Under the pieces are notes generated by a model. That model worked only from the letters and a program-made list of their open reading frames with translations. It made no database searches and was not told the origin of the DNA. Of a stretch of 64,000 bases of DNA, positions 56,379 through 64,000 are shown in pieces. This stretch comes from Yarrowia lipolytica (lineage: Eukaryota > Ascomycota > Dipodascomycetes > Dipodascales): assembly GCF_001761485.1 (NCBI RefSeq), contig NC_090775.1, positions 62,001 through 126,000 of the forward strand. Direction: 5' to 3'. Positions within the stretch are counted from its first letter, which is position 1. The number at the start of each line of letters is the position of its first letter. The position numbers and the translations under genes were made by a program.

Positions 56379-57436
56379 ATGGTACAGTGACTTGGTGGAT
56401 ATAGACGAATGATACATGGACATAGTATAGGTTACTAGACGGCACTCAGCATGTACATACTGCATCGTACTGGGTAGATTATCGTTATAGGAGTACCAAT
56501 AGCTATAAAGGAACTGCGGATAGAACCTGGGGACCCTATAGGATACAAGTTGCCCAAAACTACAAGTACAGTAGTGCATTTACCAGTGTACAAGTAGCTC
56601 GATTCCGCTCTTGACCAAGTTGAGTCAATTTACTTGGAATTTTGTTAAATACAAGTGTGCTGGGGGATTCTATGAAATGCTCCAGGAACAGTAGAGCCAT
56701 GGAAAATATATCAATGCTGCTGAGAGAATATTATTTTATAACAAATCCGACGTAAATGGCAGTTGTTGCAATACAAAAAGTTTTGTAATCACAGATTGGG
56801 CAGCATTTCCAAAAGTAGCTGTAATTGAAATTTCACTCTTAACAAAAGCCGTCGTAAACAAGACAACCATGCATAGAGTGCATAGAGTCGTCCCTAAGGG
56901 TCACGAATCCATGACAGGAATTCGTTTGTTTGGACTATTGAGTCACGTGAGCAGTTTATGACCAGCCGCCCACATAGGGTATACTTCGAGTCACGTGTGC
57001 CAGCTCAGAATCCTTTGTTTCGAATATCACCACACCGGAGCATGATGAAACTTCCCACTTGATAATTTGGCCGGGATGTTTCATATTATTGAACCACAGG
57101 CAAATGATTGTGTCGTAGAACGACGGGTCCTGTCGGCTGGTAGATGGACTCTGGGTCATTAGAAGGACTACAACTTATGCTGGTGTACCACTTCAGCTAG
57201 GTCACGTGCCATAAACACACCAGCAACGAGAATATACACCCAACTGCCAGTTACTCTCTCTCTCAGATCAGACCCGAACCTAAGCAGGCGATACTCAATT
57301 CCAACATTATCCACACCAGTAATATGAGGCCAAGTGGTATGTGGAAAACTAACAGACCACAATGTGTATATATATACATGCTGTCTCGTTTCTCAGCATC
57401 TGACTGTGCACGCAAAATCACGACTTTTTTTGGACA
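56379..57436. other. Spacer downstream of the Pex26-like gene
   Basis: About 1.06 kb with ACAAGTA/GTACAGTAG words near 56560 and CACGTG cores near 56943, 56991 and 57199. Its last 70 bases contain a TATA box for the small frame that follows. Confidence 0.5.
57367..57376 (+). promoter_or_regulatory. TATA-like element before the 60-residue frame
   Basis: TATATATATA lies about 60 bases before ATG 57437, the usual distance seen for other genes in this window. Confidence 0.45.
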
Positions 57437-57619
57437 ATGGCTTGGACTGAGGAACACGATCTCTTGGTTTGCAACTACATCAAGGAGCACAAGGGAGAAG
57501 AGGCTCGAGAAGCTACTCTCAATATCATGGCTCAATTGGAATGGGAGTTTTCATACCAAGAGGTCTTGGTCTACGTTTGCTACTGGATAGGCCGTCTTTC
57601 GTACTCAGTGGCTAGTTGA
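57437..57619 (+). CDS. Possible small SANT/Myb-like protein (60 residues)
   Basis: Reads MAWTEEHDLLVCNYIKEHKG and ends in an aromatic, Val-rich tail (WEFSYQEVLVYVCYWIG). The opening WTEEHDLLV...I is like the first helix of SANT/Myb modules (W.eeD..L). A TATA box and a good ATG context (ACAATGG) precede it. Only one helix-sized motif is present, so a full Myb fold is not shown. It could be a real small gene, a fragment of a larger one or chance. Confidence 0.35.
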   Translation: MAWTEEHDLLVCNYIKEHKGEEAREATLNIMAQLEWEFSYQEVLVYVCYWIGRLSYSVAS

Positions 57620-58023
57620 GACTGGTTTTGATTTTAATGAAGGGCTGGTGATAATCCAACTAACGCTTGGATTTCAGTTCCTTCAAACACACAAGCAATG
57701 TACTGCCCATTCCTTGGAAAGAAGTACATGAGAGAACTCGAGTAACTTACCAGATCCACTGAGAACTATACAAGATTCACAACTGCTGTCTAAATCTGGA
57801 AATGGTCAAAACACACACCCACTACCGAATCACTCTCAATCATCATTACTATAATACAATAAATTACATGTTAGCATTTTGCCTTCCTTCTACACGCCAA
57901 TGGAGTGGAGACAGGCGGTTCACTATCATTAACTGCTTCACGCTTGTGAGCCGTCCATAGTAGCTAGGCTATTCTCTAGGTTGTCAGCACTCTCACAAGC
58001 TACGCGTCGCTCGCTCAATGGGT
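57620..58023. other. Spacer between the small frame and the Hos4-like gene
   Basis: About 400 bases without a gene, 3' side of the Hos4-like gene. CTAAC at 57659 is followed by CAG only 12 bases later, so it does not match the local acceptor pattern. Confidence 0.5.
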
Positions 58024-61000
58024 TCACGGCCATTGAGGTCTCAACGCCTGCAGCTTCATTCTCACTCTCAACGGGAACTTCGCAATCGCCTTATCAATCT
58101 GCTCCGATTCGGCCTCCACATATGCCGCTGTAGCAGCCGCAGCCTCAGCATCCTCCTCCCAATCAATGTCAACCTTGAGGGGAGCCACAGACATGACAGC
58201 ATCAAACAGCAGAGGAAAGTTCGTTGAAATCACCTCCAGCACATCGCTGCAAGACACCCAGAAACAGTTCATGCCGAGAAACTTGCGCCGCTCGTCCTGT
58301 CGCTCAAGACCCACCATTTCCAAATCGTCGCCAGGACCTGGAGCTCGGCACAACAAGGGAGTCAAAGTGCTCCAAAGTCGCTCCTTTTCGGTGGTGGACA
58401 CGATGCGACGAGCCACTCGAGGATACGAACCGCAAAAGTTTTTCACACCAAGAAGAAGAGACAGCTGGATGTCGAGGAAACACGACTGACGCACAAACAA
58501 AGGCAGAAACGCAAAAATCTGGTCAACCTGCCGAGGCTCGTATATGGCTTCTCGCAGGCCGTAAGGGAGCGCCTTTCGGCTGTCGATATCAAGCTGGATA
58601 CGCCGCTGTCGCTCCCGCTCCTTTTCCCGCTCCAGCTCCTCGGCCTCGCGTTTTTCTCGCTCCTTCGCAGCCAACAGCTCCTGCTCAGCCTTGAGCTCCT
58701 GTTCGCGTCGTCGCATCTCGTTTCGCCGCCGCTCGTCTTCCTCAATGCCCTTGAGAATGGCTCTCTGGCGCTCAAGCCGCTTGCGCTCCTTCTCCCGCTC
58801 AATCTCCCGCCGGTCAAGCGACTCCTTGGACTTTTGACGGTCCAGTTCCTTGGGCCGCTTGATGAGAGGAGACTTGCGACTGTCTGGTGAAGTGGCAGCT
58901 GAGGGAGTAGTGGAAGCAGCAGCAGATGAAGAAGCTGAAAGAGACTCTCTGGATGACTCCTTGGAAGTCTCCTTAGACTCCTTAGGCTCCTTAGATTCCT
59001 TAGACTCTTTGACCTCTTTGGCTTGAGCCTTTTCAGCAGCCTCTTTGATCTCTTTGTCCTTGGCCTCCTTCTCAGCCTTCGCTGCCTCATTGGCTTCTTT
59101 CTCAGCTTTTTCAGCCCTGGCTTTCTCCTTTTCCACCCTCTCCACGCGCTCTTTTTCCTCCCTCTCCTTGCGCTCTCGGGCCTCCTTTTCGGCCTTTTCA
59201 GCCCGCTCAGCCCTCTCACGCTTCTCTCTCTCAACCCGCTCGGCCCGCTCCTTCTCTTCCCGTTCTTTCTTTTCCTTATCCTCCCTCTCCTTTCTCTCAC
59301 GTTCCTTCTTCTCCCTCCTTTCTCGTTCCACGCGCTCACGCTCAGCCTTCTCGGCCTTGTCACGCTTCTCCTGTTCCTTCCTGAGCCGCTCCTCTTCCAG
59401 CCTCTTCTTTTCCTCCAGCTTGCGCTTCTCCTCCTCAAGCTTGCGCTTCTCCTCCTCCAGCTGCTCCTGCTGCTGTTGCTTCTTACGTCGGATCCGCTCC
59501 TGGCGCTCCAGCCGTGCAGCCTCCTCCTTCTCGCGAGCCACACGTTGCTGCTCCTCTTTCTCCTTCTGCTTAGAGCCAAACAGCTTGTCGAATACAGACT
59601 GTGGCTTGTTGGAAGCCCCGGAAGCAGACGAAATAGACCGCTTCTTCACCTTGACCTCCTCCTTGCTCTTGCGTCGCTCCATCTCTTCCTTGCCACCAGC
59701 CAGCTTACGTTTCTTGACTAGTAGTTTATCAGATATAGAAGAGATGCTTGGAGTCCGCTCGTGCTTCACAGAACCCTTGTTCTCGTCGGCCTGAGAAGAC
59801 GTACGAGACATAGGAGTCGAAACAGGAGACATCTGGGAGGGCGAGGCAACTCGGGGGGGAGATGCCACGTGATGAGGAGATGAAGACGACATGTTGGCGT
59901 GGGTATCCACCACAGGCTCCTTCTTGACATGTTTACGTTCACGTTCTCGTTCACGTTCACGTTCCCGCTCACGGTCTCGGATCTCTGACGTCGAATTGTG
60001 TCGCTCAGAGTGTGTGGAAGCCGTTGAATTGTGTCTCTCAGAAGTAGAATTAGTTCGTTCTCGCTTCTCTCGCTTCTCAGACTTTTCACTCTTTTCGACC
60101 TTCTCCACCTTGACCCTTTCTCTGTCTCTTTCTCTCTCCCTCTCTCGTTCTCGTTCCCGTTCAATCCTTCGTTTTTCCATCTTTTCAAGTCGGGCCTTAT
60201 CGCGATCAGACTTGTCAGCTTTTTCTGACTTATCTGCCTTCTCTGACTTGACAAGCTTGCTGTCACCTCTGTCTTTGCCACTCCCTTTACTAGTCCACTC
60301 CTCCAACAGGGTAACCTCCTCCTCGTAGCCACTCAGCTCCTTGACAACCTGAAGAGCAGTCTTGCCTTGTGAGTTTTTGCGTAACGGATTTGCTCCAGAA
60401 TCTAGCAACAGCTTTAGAGTCGACACGTGACCCCGGCCCACTGTTCGCAACAGTGCAGTCTCGCCATCCTCCCCAGGCTCGTCACACTCACATCCAAATG
60501 CCAGCAGCAACCCCACCACATCTGTGTGGCCGTGACGTGCTGCCAGACACAAGGACTGGGTATCTGGCTTCCATCCTCCCTCCAGTGAGGAGCCTATGAA
60601 CTCGATATCTCCGTCGGCGGCCTTTTGATAGATTTGTTCGCGACCGTTTTTCGAGGTAAGATCCAGCCACAACAGATCGTTGCGCATGGCCTGCGCACGC
60701 ACACCACGTCTCCTGCTAGATCCCGTATCGCTTCCAGCTCCTCCTCCTTCTCCTCCTCCGGTTCCATGGTTGTAGATTTTGTGCAGCTCCGGGTCGGGGA
60801 ACGCCTCGGGGTCGTCCTCGCGTGACTCTGGGGGTCGTGGCCGGTTGCGGAAGCTGTGAAGCGCCTCCTGGATCAACGAGCGGATCTTCGTCGAGTGCGG
60901 CATCTCCTCGTCCACAGAGTCCATGGCAGATTTTCCCAGCGCATTGATGATACGCGGATCAGCTCCACGTTCCAGCAGGAGTTGCACCACCTCAACGTGG

Positions 61001-61494
61001 TCGTTGGCCGCCGCATCAATCAATGGGGTATCAAGATCTGTAGGTCCCGACCGAATGTCAACTATGGCCTTGTGGTCCAACAGCAGTTTGACAATGTCCA
61101 CATGGCCCTTCAGAGCCGCCTCATGGAGCGCTGTGTTGCCGGCATAGTCTCTGTCGTTGACATCCGCGCCATCCCTGACCAGTTGATACGCCTCCTCGTA
61201 TTTGCCCTTGTCACACATTCGTTGTAACTTCATTCTGCCGTTTGCGTCCCGTTTCTTGCGCGAACCGGACCCGACACGTGGCATGGGTGTGGCACTCCGG
61301 CTCATATCCGACGAGTTTTTGCGCTTGGGCTCTTTGCGTAACACCTGTGAAGAGTGGTTGGACGGCCCCTCGTCGGAAGAGTAGTCGTCATCGTCGTCGA
61401 TACGCCGCTTGAGCCGCTTGAGTCGGCTGCCCAGCTTGTATGGCGACGGCGCTACCTCCGTTTCGGCCTCGGAGACGTCGCTATAGTCGCGCAT
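58024..61494 (-). CDS. Ankyrin-repeat coiled-coil protein, Hos4-like
   Basis: A 1156-residue nuclear-type protein. After an acidic and basic N-terminus (KLGSRLKRLKRR, DDDDDYSSDEG) come ankyrin repeats at about 88-195 (GNTALHEAALKGHVDIVKLLL, DTPLIDAAANDHVEVVQLLLERGADP) and again at about 282-390 (SLCLAARHGHTDVVGLLLAFG, ETALLRTVGRGHVSTLKLLLDSGANP). A long Glu/Lys/Arg coiled coil spans about 400-940. The C-terminal 200 residues are globular and conserved-looking (KALPYGLREAIYEPRQVDQIFAFLPLF, FVRQSCFLDIQLSLLLG). Split ankyrin blocks plus a large charged region and a C-terminal module fit Hos4 of the Set3 histone-deacetylase complex. The ortholog call is probable, not certain. No intron is needed. 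Confidence 0.7.
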   Translation of the reverse strand: MRDYSDVSEAETEVAPSPYKLGSRLKRLKRRIDDDDDYSSDEGPSNHSSQVLRKEPKRKNSSDMSRSATPMPRVGSGSRKKRDANGRMKLQRMCDKGKYEEAYQLVRDGADVNDRDYAGNTALHEAALKGHVDIVKLLLDHKAIVDIRSGPTDLDTPLIDAAANDHVEVVQLLLERGADPRIINALGKSAMDSVDEEMPHSTKIRSLIQEALHSFRNRPRPPESREDDPEAFPDPELHKIYNHGTGGGEGGGAGSDTGSSRRRGVRAQAMRNDLLWLDLTSKNGREQIYQKAADGDIEFIGSSLEGGWKPDTQSLCLAARHGHTDVVGLLLAFGCECDEPGEDGETALLRTVGRGHVSTLKLLLDSGANPLRKNSQGKTALQVVKELSGYEEEVTLLEEWTSKGSGKDRGDSKLVKSEKADKSEKADKSDRDKARLEKMEKRRIERERERERERERDRERVKVEKVEKSEKSEKREKRERTNSTSERHNSTASTHSERHNSTSEIRDRERERERERERERKHVKKEPVVDTHANMSSSSPHHVASPPRVASPSQMSPVSTPMSRTSSQADENKGSVKHERTPSISSISDKLLVKKRKLAGGKEEMERRKSKEEVKVKKRSISSASGASNKPQSVFDKLFGSKQKEKEEQQRVAREKEEAARLERQERIRRKKQQQQEQLEEEKRKLEEEKRKLEEKKRLEEERLRKEQEKRDKAEKAERERVERERREKKERERKEREDKEKKEREEKERAERVEREKRERAERAEKAEKEARERKEREEKERVERVEKEKARAEKAEKEANEAAKAEKEAKDKEIKEAAEKAQAKEVKESKESKEPKESKETSKESSRESLSASSSAAASTTPSAATSPDSRKSPLIKRPKELDRQKSKESLDRREIEREKERKRLERQRAILKGIEEDERRRNEMRRREQELKAEQELLAAKEREKREAEELEREKERERQRRIQLDIDSRKALPYGLREAIYEPRQVDQIFAFLPLFVRQSCFLDIQLSLLLGVKNFCGSYPRVARRIVSTTEKERLWSTLTPLLCRAPGPGDDLEMVGLERQDERRKFLGMNCFWVSCSDVLEVISTNFPLLFDAVMSVAPLKVDIDWEEDAEAAAATAAYVEAESEQIDKAIAKFPLRVRMKLQALRPQWP

Positions 61495-62813
61495 GGTGGT
61501 GTTTCAAAAGTGGTGATGTATGTGTAGGTGGGTTGGAGTGAACACAGATAGAGTAGTGGTGAATTAAAATAAAGTTTGAACGTAGTGATTATGTAAGCGC
61601 GAGAATGTGCAGAAAGTAAAGGACCGGCTTTGAAGGAGGTTCTCGGTGGCTTGTGATGTTGTTGTATGGTTTAATTTGTTAAGAAGGGATCTTTTGGTTG
61701 ATTCCCATTGAGTGTACAACGATTGAGTTAATAATATTCGGAGGTTGGAGGACATTGTGTCTGGTGGGTGCATGAATCATTCGTTCGACTCGCAGGGAGC
61801 GAAAAGAGACGTTGCTTTGGGACACTTTGAGTGGATATGGGGACTATTTTTTAAGAGATAGATTGTTTATTATCGTTTCGTATATCTATTCCTGTTTATT
61901 TTGTACTAATCAAGTCATTATTGAGGGATCTGGAATCGTCTGTTACAGAAAAGGAAAGAATAGTATGCACTGTAATACAGCAAACGCAAGGTGTCTCTTT
62001 GAGGATGCATGAGCGATTTCTACAGACTGATATGTATGAGATGGTCTAGTTCAATCTGTTATATGAGTCGATTCCAATTGAGCTCCTACGAATCGGCTAG
62101 ATATGAAGGAGTTTAGTTCTTGTTCGTAGCTACTGTACCCAGAGGGATCAGTCTGGAAGAAAGAGAAATTAGCCAATAGATGGATGAAAGAACCCTGATT
62201 AAATGTGTTATAAACAAAAAAGACATTTGGTGCAATTAGGCCAATCCAAATCACTGTCTACAAAGATCAGAGAGAGTCCATTTCTCTACAAGTTCCGGTA
62301 TTACACTCTCACGGACACCAGCGACATTCCGAGCTGGAATGTTAGATATGCTTAACAGATGCAGATCTTGACGAGATCACGGAGAGATCTAGAATGTTCA
62401 TTTCTTGTCAGTTTTCGAATCTAAAACTTCTGACAGACTTCTTCTCGCAGTTTTGGGTCTCCTGTTAAAACCCGATACTTTTTCGATCCAAAATGAGCCC
62501 TCTACACTGTACTTTTCATCACTCCAAACATACGCGTAACCGTGACGTGCATCATGCATGATAGCCGAAGGAGTTGGTACAAAACAAGTCAGCGGGAGAC
62601 AAACAACACTTTGAGATACAAGGGTCGGGTAAAAAATCAAAAGAAAAACCAGCTTCGTCGTCCATACTCATAATCTGTCATTCTGAATATTTTCCCTCCG
62701 TAGTTTTGTGAATTACTTATCATCCGATAACTGTATGTACTGTGCCACTCAAGCGGTAACTTACAGTAATCTCATATCGTTGACACATTGACATCACAAC
62801 CATACCAGTAAAC
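61495..62813. other. Divergent promoter region between the Hos4-like and PTM1-like genes
   Basis: 1.3 kb with no gene recognised. Frames are short on both strands. No clear TATA box lies at the usual distance before ATG 62814. Confidence 0.5.
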
Positions 62814-64000
62814 ATGATACCCCAATTCTTACTCTTGCTGTGGCTGACACTGGTCAAAGGCGAAGTATTATATTTGGATAACGAGACGCGTCTCGCATGT
62901 GCAAATGTAAACGCTGGAGAAGACAGTGTGGGCCCTGCCAAGGACACGTACATCCAGTTCTCATTCGACGAGCTGGAGACGCCTGGAGTGATGGCCTTGG
63001 CGATTTTCGAGTGGAGAGATTATGACCGGATTGGAGGCGTGTGTGACGATGCTGCCATCGACAACAATAAATGTGAAGAGCATGAATATGCCACCTTCAA
63101 GGTCAAGCCCGAGGAGACTGACAACCTGTACTCCAGAGTCTTCTCCTTTCCTCTGAATCTCCAGAGCATCCAAAAGTTCCGGTACACGGTGTTTAAATCC
63201 GGCCAGTACTGTGCCATGGTGCACCCTGTGATCCCCAACGATGACTTTGCCGCCAAAATGTCCATCAAAAGCGCATATGGGTTTCTGGGAGGTGGCGAGG
63301 TGGGTCTGCTGTTACTGAGCCGTATTTCAATCATCTATCATTTTGTGACCTTTTCCATCTGGTTCTACGCGTATAAAAAGAACTCGAAACACGCGGTACC
63401 TGTCCAGAAGTACCTCACCAAGGCCATGGGTCTACTGGTGCTCAAGTCCGTGTTGGTGTTTGTCAATCTGTCTATGACGAACAAATACGAAACTGCGCCT
63501 GAATTAGTCGCCACGGTGGCATCCATAGTCAAGCCTGTGGCCGACTCGCTCTTTCTGTCTCTTCTGATTGTCATGTCTCTAGGTTATGGAACCATTGTCC
63601 AGTCCAAGTCTCTCAAATTCTACTTTCTGTCGTGGGTGGTGAAGGGAGGTTGGTTTTGTGTGGCCTATTTCCTGCTCAAGCCTCTCAATCTCCCCATTGA
63701 CATGTCTGATTTCTCTCCCGAGGCTCTCAAGATCACCTTCTACATCCCCATCATGCTGGGTCTTGTTGTCACCACCCGGTATCTGAAGAAAACTAACCAG
63801 TCGGCACTGGCCAGACGAAGTGCCATGCTCACCATGGCTCTACTGGCTCTGGGAATCGTCTATGCAGGTGTCTACCTGACCTTTAAAGCACACGTGCAAC
63901 AAAACTGGACTTTGTTTGAGTACCAATGGTTCCTTCCAGCCTGTGGAGAGCTAGCTGCGGAGATGATATACCACCTTTGTTTCTGCGTCTTCTGGTTCCC
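62814..64000 (+). CDS. Ptm1-like seven-transmembrane protein (cut by window end)
   Basis: Starts MIPQFLLLLWLTLVKGEVLYL, a signal peptide followed by a lumenal domain with spaced cysteines (residues to about 170). Hydrophobic spans follow (LLLLSRISIIYHFVTFSIWFY, GLLVLKSVLVFVNLS, ADSLFLSLLIVMSLGYG, WVVKGGWFCVAYFLL, ITFYIPIMLGLVV, LTMALLALGIVYAGVYL and the start of another). This is the lung seven-transmembrane receptor (GOST) family, including yeast Ptm1. These proteins sit in the Golgi and endosomal membranes and are thought to act in trafficking. The frame is open at 64000 and 395 codons are visible, so the end is outside the window. No intron is seen so far. Confidence 0.85.
   Translation, partial: MIPQFLLLLWLTLVKGEVLYLDNETRLACANVNAGEDSVGPAKDTYIQFSFDELETPGVMALAIFEWRDYDRIGGVCDDAAIDNNKCEEHEYATFKVKPEETDNLYSRVFSFPLNLQSIQKFRYTVFKSGQYCAMVHPVIPNDDFAAKMSIKSAYGFLGGGEVGLLLLSRISIIYHFVTFSIWFYAYKKNSKHAVPVQKYLTKAMGLLVLKSVLVFVNLSMTNKYETAPELVATVASIVKPVADSLFLSLLIVMSLGYGTIVQSKSLKFYFLSWVVKGGWFCVAYFLLKPLNLPIDMSDFSPEALKITFYIPIMLGLVVTTRYLKKTNQSALARRSAMLTMALLALGIVYAGVYLTFKAHVQQNWTLFEYQWFLPACGELAAEMIYHLCFCVFWF

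Noticed and set aside
1-64000. Retroelements, LINEs, DNA transposons, 5S rRNA and CRISPR arrays
   Set aside because: I saw no reverse transcriptase, integrase or transposase motifs, no long terminal repeats, no 5S-like sequence, and no direct repeats with unique spacers of CRISPR form. A diverged solo LTR could escape reading by eye.

Overview
The window looks like nuclear DNA of the yeast Yarrowia lipolytica or a very close relative. The protein genes are fungal. Three intron 3' ends read CTAAC-N-CAG (branch point almost touching the acceptor) and pair with GTGAGT donors, which is the Yarrowia pattern. The highly expressed genes use strongly C-ending codons, and long AT-rich or low-complexity spacers separate the genes. 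I name the organism from these traits and from remembered gene families, not from a search.

Layout. 1-3496 is an upstream spacer with pyrimidine tracts and small tandem repeats. Glycerol kinase GUT1 follows (3497-5008). A gene-poor stretch of about 15 kb (5009-20154) holds one decayed permease fragment and many short tandem arrays. Glutamine synthetase GLN1 has a 12-codon first exon and a 638-base intron (20155-21917). A small GRGGxGN-repeat (Par32/DUF3602-type) gene lies at 24173-24679 (-). A spliced, very large Ste20-type PAK kinase occupies 27420-32823. Then come Rad9 of the 9-1-1 clamp (34371-35618, -), an F-box protein (36440-37639, -), a Bre5/G3BP-like NTF2+RRM protein with a probable 5'UTR intron (38759-40030, -), a Cus2/Tat-SF1-like U2 snRNP factor (41426-42649) and an Hsp31/DJ-1-like protein (45104-45856, -). 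After another sparse stretch come a GRAM-domain protein with LPxY motifs (51250-52560), a broken MFS transporter (53278-53790, -), a tail-anchored Pex26-like protein (55218-56378), a possible 60-residue SANT-like protein (57437-57619), an ankyrin/coiled-coil Hos4-like protein (58024-61494, -) and a Ptm1-like seven-membrane-span protein cut by the window end (62814 onward).

The genes are ordinary eukaryotic single units on both strands, not an operon or a defence or biosynthetic island. Functional links are only general: carbon and nitrogen entry (GUT1, GLN1), signalling (Ste20), checkpoint (Rad9) and mRNA handling (Bre5-like, Cus2-like).

The most unusual signal is in the spacers. Several independent short tandem arrays have a unit that carries a transcription-factor core in exact register: CACGTG at 12-, 34- and 38-bp periods, CCAATTGG at 19 bp, TGAGTCA at 15 and 20 bp, and telomere-like GGGTTAGGGA at 10 bp. 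I found no retroelement, CRISPR array, tRNA or rRNA gene.
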